Assembly (NCBI GenBank): GCA_023409675.1
Contig: JAEYRC010000292.1
Location: 1-5,936, forward strand
From: Bacteroidota bacterium
Lineage (GTDB): Bacteria > Bacteroidota > Bacteroidia > Chitinophagales > Chitinophagaceae
Direction: 5' to 3'
DNA length: 5,936 bases
Made by a program: the position numbers and the translations under genes. The notes beneath the pieces were generated by a model. That model had not been told where the DNA came from and made no database searches. It worked only from the letters and a program-made list of their open reading frames with translations. Of the stretch, positions 1-5,936 are shown in pieces (position 1 is the first letter of the stretch; each line of letters starts with the position of its first letter).

Positions 1-2916
1 CGGGAACGGATGGTCATGTCGCTCGCTACATTTGTTGGCAATAATGGTAACCTGCTCAATGAGGATCCGCTGAGCTGTCATACCCTCGGACTTGAACATC
101 CGGTACTGAACAATCATGAACTGGAAAAGATCCGAAGCATCGATACCGGTATTTTTCAGGCCAAAACCCTTCAATGTTATTTTAGGGCTGATGGTAAACC
201 CGGCTCGCTGAAAGCGGGTCTCGACAGGGTATGCCGTTATGCTGTAGATGCTGTTCAGGATGGATTTGAAGTGTTGATATTAACCGACCGTTCGGTTGAT
301 TCAGAACATGCCCCGATTCCTACACTACTGGCGGTTTCTGCGGTTCACCATCACCTGATCCGTAAAGGATTGCGCGGAAATGTGGGCCTCATTGTTGAAG
401 GAGGCGATGTTTGGGAAGTGCATCATTTTGCATGCCTTATTGGCTTTGGCGCCACCGCCATCAATCCATACCTGGCCTTATCCTCCATCCGGGATATGAA
501 ACTCAGCGGCAAACTTGAATCAGCACTTGATGCGGATCAGTTGAAGAAAAATTATATCAAAGCAGTGCGTGACGGGCTGCTGAAAGTATTCTCTAAAATG
601 GGAATTTCCACCCTGCAATCGTACCAGGGTGCACAGATATTTGAGATCATCGGCATCAACCGTTCGGTGGTCGATACCTATTTTACGAATGCGGTATCGA
701 GGATTGAAGGTCTTGGGCTGGATGAAATCGCCAGGGAAGCTATGGCCAAGCACTCCTTTGCCTTCAGCAAAAAAGACCGCCCGATAGATCGGTTACCCGT
801 AGGCGGTATATATCAATGGAAACGCAAAGGCGAGTTTCATTTATTCAATCCGCAAACCATTCACCTGCTGCAGTATTCCACCCGGATGAATGATTACGGA
901 ATCTATAAGAAGTATTCAAAGCTGGTGAATGAGCAGAGCGAAAAAGCCTGTACCCTTAGAAGTTTATTTCAGTTCAGGCAGAACCGCGCGTCAGTTTCTA
1001 TAGATGAAGTAGAACCGGCAGAAGCGATCTTGAAACGTTTTGCCACCGGTGCTATGAGTTTCGGGTCTATTTCCTGGGAAGCCCATACCACACTGGCTAT
1101 AGCCATGAACCGTATTGGCGCAAAAAGCAATACAGGTGAAGGTGGTGAAGATGAATCGCGCTATATTCCGCTGAACAATGGCGATTCAATGCGCAGCGCC
1201 ATCAAGCAGGTAGCCTCCGGAAGATTTGGCGTTACCAGTTATTACCTTACCGAAGCGGATGAACTCCAGATAAAAATGGCACAGGGTGCCAAACCCGGAG
1301 AAGGAGGGCAGTTGCCCGGTGATAAGGTTGATGAGTTTATCGGAAAGACCCGTCATTCGACACCGGGAGTGGGGTTGATATCACCGCCTCCACATCACGA
1401 TATTTATTCCATTGAGGATCTTGCTCAATTGATCTTCGATCTTAAAAATGCTAACCGCTCTGCCCGTATTAATGTAAAACTGGTTTCGAAGGCCGGTGTA
1501 GGCACGATTGCGGCCGGTGTCGCAAAAGCGAAAGCGGATGTTATTTTGATATCCGGCCATGATGGAGGAACAGGCGCCTCTCCGATAAGTTCCATCAAAC
1601 ATGCAGGCTTGCCCTGGGAACTGGGTCTTGCAGAAACGCACCAAACGCTGGTTCGTAATAAACTGCGCAGCAGGGTTATCGTTCAGGCCGACGGACAGAT
1701 GAAGACGGCGCGGGACATCGCTATCGCTACACTGCTTGGCGCTGAAGAGTGGGGAGTTGCTACAGCGGCATTGATCGTAGAAGGTTGTATTATGATGCGC
1801 AAGTGTCATTTAAATACCTGTCCCGTTGGAGTAGCCACTCAGGATCCGGACCTGCGGAAACGCTTTTCGGGTAATGTTGATCACGTCGTCAATTTCTTCC
1901 GCTTCCTTGTGCAGGAACTGCGTGAAATTATGGCTGAACTTGGCTTCCGCACCATCAATGAAATGGTGGGTCAGGTTGATTTTCTCGAACCCCGGGAAAA
2001 TGTTACCCATTGGAAATACCGGCATCTTGATTTGTCGCCCGTATTGTACAAAGAACCCGCTTCATTGTATACAGGTCTGCACAAAATGGAAGAGCAGGAT
2101 CATGGCCTGGCGGATATTCTCGACTGGACCTTACTGAAACTCGCAACACCTGCCCTGGAAAAAGGCCAGCAGGTGCATGCCAGCCTGGATATCATCAATA
2201 CCAACCGAAGCACCGGAACCATGCTGTCGAATGAAATTTCGAAGCGGTATAAGGGCGCGGGATTGCCCGAGGGCACCATTCATTTCCGGTTCAACGGAAC
2301 AGCCGGACAAAGCTTTGGCGCGTTCAATACCCGCGGGGTAGTGCAGGAACTTGAAGGCGATGCGAATGACTACTTTGGAAAAGGATTATGCGGCGCTGAA
2401 CTTATTGTTTATCCCGATAAGCGTGCGGGTTATGTGCCGGAAGATAATATAATCATTGGCAATGTGGCCTTTTATGGAGCTACTTCAGGGCGGGCATTTA
2501 TCCGTGGTAAGGCGGGAGAACGCTTCTGCGTTCGTAATTCGGGAGCTACAGTGGTGGTGGAAGGCGTTGGTGATCATGGCTGTGAATATATGACAGGTGG
2601 TACAGCTATCATTCTGGGTGAAACCGGCCGGAATTTTGGCGCCGGCATGAGTGGTGGACTGGCCTATGTTTACGATGTGAAGGGAACCTTCAGCACCAAT
2701 TGCAACATGGAAATGATCGGGCTGGAAACAACGGATCCTGAAGATGCGGCCTACCTGCAGTCAATGATCCGCATGCATTTTGAGAAAACCGGCAGTTCTG
2801 TTGCCCGCTTCCTGCTTGATGATTTTGAAAATCAGCTCAGGAATTTCGTAAAAGTGTTTCCGTCAGATTACAAGCGGGCGCTTCAATCGCGACAACCGGC
2901 TGTGCTTGCACGTTAG
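1..2916 (+). CDS. gltB: Glutamate synthase large (alpha) subunit, 5'-truncated by window edge
   Basis: This subunit forms glutamate from 2-oxoglutarate and glutamine-derived ammonia at an FMN site in the cytoplasm. The reading frame is open from base 1, and Arg-Glu-Arg precedes the first Met, so the ATG at 10 is internal. The 971 residues present compare with about 1500 in the family. The N-terminal glutaminase domain with its catalytic Cys1 is therefore upstream of the window. Numbering from base 1, the central domain covers about residues 25-300. The FMN/2-oxoglutarate barrel covers about 340-700, with ATGAMSFGS, SNTGEGGE, KPGEGGQLPG and SGHDGGTGASP. The 3Fe-4S cysteines C596, C602 and C607 show the family C-x5-C-x4-C spacing. 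The C-terminal GXGXG beta-helix covers about 730-915, with NGTAGQSFGAF and GGTAIILG. The frame has no internal stop and ends with TAG. gltD follows after 34 bases with no terminator between, so the two are probably co-transcribed. The promoter is not visible. Identification is very secure. Confidence 0.97.
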   Translation, partial: RERMVMSLATFVGNNGNLLNEDPLSCHTLGLEHPVLNNHELEKIRSIDTGIFQAKTLQCYFRADGKPGSLKAGLDRVCRYAVDAVQDGFEVLILTDRSVDSEHAPIPTLLAVSAVHHHLIRKGLRGNVGLIVEGGDVWEVHHFACLIGFGATAINPYLALSSIRDMKLSGKLESALDADQLKKNYIKAVRDGLLKVFSKMGISTLQSYQGAQIFEIIGINRSVVDTYFTNAVSRIEGLGLDEIAREAMAKHSFAFSKKDRPIDRLPVGGIYQWKRKGEFHLFNPQTIHLLQYSTRMNDYGIYKKYSKLVNEQSEKACTLRSLFQFRQNRASVSIDEVEPAEAILKRFATGAMSFGSISWEAHTTLAIAMNRIGAKSNTGEGGEDESRYIPLNNGDSMRSAIKQVASGRFGVTSYYLTEADELQIKMAQGAKPGEGGQLPGDKVDEFIGKTRHSTPGVGLISPPPHHDIYSIEDLAQLIFDLKNANRSARINVKLVSKAGVGTIAAGVAKAKADVILISGHDGGTGASPISSIKHAGLPWELGLAETHQTLVRNKLRSRVIVQADGQMKTARDIAIATLLGAEEWGVATAALIVEGCIMMRKCHLNTCPVGVATQDPDLRKRFSGNVDHVVNFFRFLVQELREIMAELGFRTINEMVGQVDFLEPRENVTHWKYRHLDLSPVLYKEPASLYTGLHKMEEQDHGLADILDWTLLKLATPALEKGQQVHASLDIINTNRSTGTMLSNEISKRYKGAGLPEGTIHFRFNGTAGQSFGAFNTRGVVQELEGDANDYFGKGLCGAELIVYPDKRAGYVPEDNIIIGNVAFYGATSGRAFIRGKAGERFCVRNSGATVVVEGVGDHGCEYMTGGTAIILGETGRNFGAGMSGGLAYVYDVKGTFSTNCNMEMIGLETTDPEDAAYLQSMIRMHFEKTGSSVARFLLDDFENQLRNFVKVFPSDYKRALQSRQPAVLAR

Positions 2917-2950
2917 AAAAATTGTTCAACTAATTTAATCTTACAGAGGG

Positions 2951-4420
2951 ATGGGTAAACCAACCGGATTTTTAGAATTTACACGGGTATTACCGGCAAA
3001 GCGGCCGGTAGCGGAAAGGCGCAATGATTACAGGGAATTCGTATCCCTTTATCCGGAAGCTGAGTTAAATCATCAGGCCGCGCGTTGCATGAATTGCGGG
3101 GTGCCTTTCTGCCACAGTGGATGCCCCCTGGGAAATATCATTCCTGAATTCAATGATGCCGTATACCGGAAAAGCTGGTATGAAGCTTATGAGATCCTGT
3201 CAGCCACGAATAATTTTCCCGAGTTTACCGGACGAATCTGTCCGGCGCCCTGTGAAAGTTCCTGTGTGCTGGGGATCAATCAACCGCCGGTGGCCATTGA
3301 AGAAATTGAAAAACATATTATTGAAGTCGCCTATGAAAAGGGCTTTGTTCAGCCCCGGCAGCCGATTTCACGTACCGGTAAAAAAATTGCTGTGGTGGGT
3401 TCAGGTCCTGCCGGACTTGCCGCTGCAGCGCAACTTAACCAGGCCGGACACCAGGTTACTGTTTTTGAAAAAGATGACAGTCCGGGTGGGTTATTACGGT
3501 ATGGTATACCCGATTTTAAACTTGAAAAATGGGTAATTGACCGCAGGATAGAAATTCTGAAGCAGGAAGGAATTCAGTTCGAGTGCAATGCGCATGTCGG
3601 GCAGAATGTTCCGGTAAAAGACCTGGTGCGAAATTATCACGCGATCGTTCTCGCGGGTGGTTCATCCGTTCCCCGTGATCTGCCGGTTCCCGGTCGGGAA
3701 TTATCCGGAATTCATTATGCGATGGATTTTCTCAGTCAGCAGAATAAGCGTGTCGGCGAAAAAGAACTTACGGGCGAACAGTTGCTGGCAACCGGAAAGC
3801 AGGTGATAGTCATTGGTGGGGGAGATACCGGTTCCGATTGTGTGGGTACCTCTGTGCGTCAGCAGGCAGCAGGTGTAACACAGTTTGAGCTGATGCCTCA
3901 GCCTCCGGGAGAACGCACGCCCTATATGCCCTGGCCTACATATCCCATGCTGCTTAAAACCACATCGAGTCATGAAGAAGGTTGTGCGAGGCAGTGGGCT
4001 ATAACTACCAAAGAATTCATAGCAGACGATCAGGGTAAGCTTACCGGTTTAAAAATAGCCGAGTTGGAATGGGAGTTCTCTCCTGAAGGCAGGCCGGTCC
4101 GCTTTACGGAGATAGCAGGAACAGAACGCGTTTTACCCTGTGATATGGTATTGCTGGCCATGGGTTTTCTGCATCCGCAACCCGCTGGCTTATTAACGGA
4201 AATCGGCGTAGAGTTCGATGAGCGGGGTAATGTAAAAGCACCCGAGACCAGTTATCAAACCAGTATTCCAAAAATCTTTTCCGCTGGCGACATGCGTCGC
4301 GGCCAGTCGCTGGTGGTATGGGCGATCAGTGAAGGCAGGGAATGTGCCCGCCAGGTCGACCTCTTTCTGATGGGAGAAACTGTGCTGGAAAGCCGCGACC
4401 GTTCTGCCGTTTTGCGCTAA
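2951..4420 (+). CDS. gltD: Glutamate synthase small (beta) subunit, complete
   Basis: This FAD- and Fe-S-containing subunit oxidises NAD(P)H and passes electrons to the FMN of GltB. At 489 residues it has the usual family length. The N-terminal Fe-S domain has C46, C49, C54 and C58, then C97, C101 and C105, in CMNCGVPFC...GCPLGN and GRICPAPCESSC. The FAD-binding motif VVGSGPAG lies at 148-155, with acidic E173 ending the second strand. A second dinucleotide fold, IGGGDTGSD at 288-296, is the expected NAD(P)H site. The C-terminal FAD contact is FSAGDMRRGQS at 443-453. The start is well fixed: an in-frame TAA at 2936-2938 leaves no earlier start, and MGKPTGFLEF is the classic GltD N-terminus. 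AGAGGG directly abuts the ATG, too close to act as a normal Shine-Dalgarno site. The gene is the second of the gltBD operon and is followed by a terminator. NADPH rather than NADH use is assumed from the family and cannot be read from the sequence with certainty. Confidence 0.98.
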   Translation: MGKPTGFLEFTRVLPAKRPVAERRNDYREFVSLYPEAELNHQAARCMNCGVPFCHSGCPLGNIIPEFNDAVYRKSWYEAYEILSATNNFPEFTGRICPAPCESSCVLGINQPPVAIEEIEKHIIEVAYEKGFVQPRQPISRTGKKIAVVGSGPAGLAAAAQLNQAGHQVTVFEKDDSPGGLLRYGIPDFKLEKWVIDRRIEILKQEGIQFECNAHVGQNVPVKDLVRNYHAIVLAGGSSVPRDLPVPGRELSGIHYAMDFLSQQNKRVGEKELTGEQLLATGKQVIVIGGGDTGSDCVGTSVRQQAAGVTQFELMPQPPGERTPYMPWPTYPMLLKTTSSHEEGCARQWAITTKEFIADDQGKLTGLKIAELEWEFSPEGRPVRFTEIAGTERVLPCDMVLLAMGFLHPQPAGLLTEIGVEFDERGNVKAPETSYQTSIPKIFSAGDMRRGQSLVVWAISEGRECARQVDLFLMGETVLESRDRSAVLR

Positions 4421-4450
4421 AATCGACACAACCAACCGAAACATTCAAAC

Positions 4451-4477
4451 AAATCCTGGCTTTACGCCGGGATTTTT
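4451..4477 (+). terminator. Rho-independent terminator of gltBD
   Basis: AAATCCTGGC (4451-4460) pairs with GCCGGGATTT (4466-4475) across a TTTAC loop. This gives a 10-bp stem with a single T-G wobble, and the downstream arm runs into TTTTT (4473-4477). It begins 31 bases after the gltD stop codon, the normal place for an intrinsic terminator. It separates gltBD from amtB. The opposite strand has only a short A/T run beyond the stem, so termination in the + direction is the simpler reading. Confidence 0.85.
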
Positions 4478-4538
4478 ATATTAAAAATAATTACATATAT
4501 TGATTCATTGCTGATCTCGCTACTTACATTTTAGCTTA

Positions 4539-4631
4539 ATCCGCGAAAATCTGCGGAAAATCTGCGCTATCTGCCGGAACTGTATTATCCGCGCTCATCT
4601 GCTCAAATCAGCGATATCTGCGGGAAATGTA
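4539..4631 (+). repeat. Degenerate intergenic tandem repeat of ATCNGC-type heptamers
   Basis: Eight copies related to ATCTGCG start at 4539, 4549, 4560, 4569, 4587, 4597, 4607 and 4616. Variants are ATCCGCG (twice), ATCTGCG (three times) and ATCTGCC, ATCTGCT and ATCAGCG (once each). Intervals are 10, 11, 9, 18, 10, 10 and 9 bases. The longer central gap divides the array into two blocks, 4539-4584 and 4587-4631, which are direct repeats matching at about 36 of 46 aligned columns by hand count, including a shared GGAANTGTA tail. The array is not a CRISPR, because it has no uniform long repeat or unique spacers, and no open frame crosses it. I recall similar CGCAGAT-rich intergenic repeats in Bacteroidota genomes, but this was not checked. 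Function is unknown. It lies between the gltBD terminator and the A/T-rich amtB leader. The repeat structure is certain, its family identity is not. Confidence 0.75.
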
Positions 4632-4749
4632 GTTTCTAAATATTATTAATAAAAATATATAAACAAACCATATTAAAATAGAATTAAAAACAGTAGTTTT
4701 CGGTTATCAATTCATATTAGAATTTATTTAATAACCAAAATTTACTGCA
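4632..4749 (+). promoter_or_regulatory. A/T-rich leader and presumed promoter region of amtB
   Basis: This 118-base stretch has about 20 G or C bases (roughly 17%), far below the flanking coding DNA, and ends at the amtB ATG. The gltBD terminator upstream implies that an amtB promoter lies in the gap, and this is its likeliest place. The best match to the Bacteroidota -7 element TAnnTTTG is TAGTTTTC at 4694-4701 (5 of 6 fixed positions). It has no convincing TTG-type -33 element at the right distance, so the exact promoter is not assigned. I see no sigma-54 type GG/GC element pair and no Shine-Dalgarno site before the ATG. Confidence 0.45.
4697..4740. promoter_or_regulatory. Nested inverted repeats upstream of amtB (possible operator or leader hairpin)
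   Basis: The outer arms TTTT(C)GGTTAT (4697-4707) and ATAACCAAAA (4731-4740) are complementary over 10 base pairs with one bulged C at 4701. Nested inside is a perfect 5-6-5 inverted repeat, AATTC (4709-4713) and GAATT (4720-4724), around ATATTA. The structure ends 9 bases before the amtB start. It could bind a dimeric regulator or fold as an A/U-rich hairpin in the mRNA leader. Because the region is very A/T-rich, short A/T complementarity is expected by chance, and the GGTTAT/ATAACC arms are the most informative part. No regulator family is recognised. Confidence 0.35.
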
Positions 4750-5936
4750 ATGCGAAACACCTCCCTCAAGCAGGCGGCACCATTCCTGGTACTGGCTGCC
4801 CTGGCCCTGACGGCTGTTTTTATCCCTGCTCAAACAATTTTTGATGGCTCCGCGGTCTACAACGCTGCCGATATAGCCTGGGTCATAACCGCCGCCGCGC
4901 TGGTATTTCTGATGACCCCCGGACTGGCCTTTTTTTATGGGGGAATGGTGCATCGCAAGAATGTATTATCCACCATGATCAAAAGTGTGGTAGCGGCCGG
5001 TGTGGTGAGTGTGTTATGGGTCGCTATCGGTTTTAGCCTTTGCTTTGGTGAATCCATCGGAGGGTTTATTGGAAATCCGGGTACCTTCCTTTTCTTTAAA
5101 GATGTCAGTTCCGGTGCACCCTGGAGCCTGGCGCCAACCATTCCGCTGGCGTTATTTGCCGTGTTCCAACTGATGTTTGCGATTATCACACCCGGGCTTG
5201 TGGTTGGAGCAGTGGCTGAACGGATCCGTTTTACCTCCTATATCGTATTTATCGTTTTATTCAGCCTGTTGGTGTATGCTCCTATCGCGCACTGGACATG
5301 GCATCCGGAAGGTTTCCTGTTCAATATGGGCGTACTCGATTTCGCCGGTGGAACAGTGGTACATATTTCCGCGGGCTGCGCCGCCCTCGCCGGAGCCATT
5401 GTACTGAAGCGCCGCCAGGCTCACCTCAATAAACAAACGATTCCTCCGGCTAATATCCCTTATGTCCTGATCGGTACCGGCCTGCTGTGGTTTGGATGGT
5501 TTGGATTCAACGCGGGCTCAGCACTGGGTGCTAACGGTCTTGCCGCATCAGCATTCTTTACCACCAATGTTGCCGCCGCTGCAGCCGGACTTTCCTTCAT
5601 GTTCTTCGATGTATTGAAAGGGAAAAAGCCCTCTGTACTCGGATTTTGTATCGGCGCTGTAGTTGGGCTGGTAGCGATCACACCGGCTGCAGGTTTTGTT
5701 GCTATCCCTCAAAGTATATTTATTGGGGTATTTGCCTCTATCGTCTCCAATATCGCTATTCATTACCGCACAAAATCGAAACTCGATGATACGCTAGACG
5801 TGTTTCCCTGCCACGGAATTGGTGGAATGGCCGGAATGCTGATGACCGGAGTATTCGCGACAACCGCCGTTAATGAAGGCGGAACCAATGGACTTCTTTA
5901 TGGAGGCACTGCCTTTTTCTTCACCCAGCTCAAAGC
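4750..5936 (+). CDS. amtB: Amt/Mep/Rh-family ammonium channel, 3'-truncated by window edge
   Basis: This inner-membrane trimeric channel takes up ammonium for assimilation. The 395 full codons present cover most of the usual 400-450 residue family length, and the frame runs off the window with no stop. The start is the ATG at 4750, the first after an in-frame TAA at 4732-4734, with no Shine-Dalgarno site. Residues 1-28 resemble a signal peptide: basic start, hydrophobic core, possible cleavage after IPA. Multiple hydrophobic membrane segments follow. Aligned by motif to E. coli AmtB, the pore residues are all present: F139 and F143 (FQLMF), W184 (F107-side gate and W148 recruitment site), D197 and H205 in DFAGGTVVHI, F253 and S257 in WFGFNAGS, and H355 in DVFPCHGIGG. 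D197, H205 and H355 correspond to D160, H168 and H318. The gene lies downstream of gltBD but after a terminator, so it is probably a separate unit. Any downstream PII gene (glnK) or C-terminal fusion cannot be seen. Confidence 0.96.
   Translation, partial: MRNTSLKQAAPFLVLAALALTAVFIPAQTIFDGSAVYNAADIAWVITAAALVFLMTPGLAFFYGGMVHRKNVLSTMIKSVVAAGVVSVLWVAIGFSLCFGESIGGFIGNPGTFLFFKDVSSGAPWSLAPTIPLALFAVFQLMFAIITPGLVVGAVAERIRFTSYIVFIVLFSLLVYAPIAHWTWHPEGFLFNMGVLDFAGGTVVHISAGCAALAGAIVLKRRQAHLNKQTIPPANIPYVLIGTGLLWFGWFGFNAGSALGANGLAASAFFTTNVAAAAAGLSFMFFDVLKGKKPSVLGFCIGAVVGLVAITPAAGFVAIPQSIFIGVFASIVSNIAIHYRTKSKLDDTLDVFPCHGIGGMAGMLMTGVFATTAVNEGGTNGLLYGGTAFFFTQLK

Noticed and set aside
1381..1809. Antisense open frame of 142 codons within gltB
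   Set aside because: It lies opposite the conserved FMN barrel and 3Fe-4S region of gltB and has no recognisable domain. It is a shadow of the real gene.
3117..3536. Same-strand 139-codon open frame inside gltD in another frame
   Set aside because: The gltD frame carries the Fe-S cysteines and FAD motif across this stretch, while the alternative product shows no family features.
4500..4532. Bacteroidota-type promoter: TTG at 4500-4502 and TACATTTT at 4525-4532
   Set aside because: The -7 match lacks the final G, the upstream element is only three bases, and the site is over 200 bases from amtB with the repeat array in between. A chance match in A/T-rich DNA is as likely.
4539..4631. CRISPR-like repetitive array
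   Set aside because: The repeated unit is only about 7-10 bases with variable copies, there are no uniform 20-40 base direct repeats with unique spacers, and no cas gene is nearby.
4632..4749. Riboswitch or glutamine-sensing RNA in the amtB leader
   Set aside because: I see no conserved riboswitch core. The region is too A/T-rich and too poor in stable G/C pairing to support a structured aptamer from sequence alone.
4935..5763. Several antisense and overlapping short open frames across amtB
   Set aside because: The + strand amtB frame from 4750 is continuous and holds every pore motif. The others are low-complexity shadows of its membrane segments.

Overview
The window looks like chromosomal core-metabolism DNA from a member of the Bacteroidota, possibly a Chitinophagales- or Sphingobacteriales-like lineage. 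The evidence is that neither visible start codon has a normally spaced Shine-Dalgarno site, the coding DNA has intermediate G+C next to a very A/T-rich promoter region, an intergenic repeat of ATCTGCG type is present, and the protein sequences have the right flavour. The phylum assignment is an inference, not a search result.

Layout, all on the + strand. Bases 1-2916 hold the C-terminal two thirds of the glutamate synthase large subunit (gltB), whose 5' end lies outside the window. After a 34-base gap, bases 2951-4420 hold the complete small subunit (gltD). A strong hairpin-plus-T-run terminator at 4451-4477 closes this operon. The rest of the gap up to 4749 is non-coding. It holds a short spacer, a degenerate repeat built from eight ATCNGC-type heptamers in two blocks (4539-4631), and a roughly 17% G+C leader with nested inverted repeats (4632-4749). 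Bases 4750-5936 hold an Amt-family ammonium channel (amtB), cut off by the right edge.

Together the genes form a nitrogen-assimilation locus. AmtB brings ammonium into the cell, glutamine synthetase (not in this window) fixes it as glutamine, and GltB/GltD transfers the glutamine amide to 2-oxoglutarate to make glutamate. The terminator and separate leader suggest that amtB is transcribed independently of gltBD.

I see no mobile element, CRISPR array, tRNA, rRNA or novel gene system. The three genes carry intact family hallmarks. The only parts not explained by known genes are the two non-coding structures upstream of amtB.
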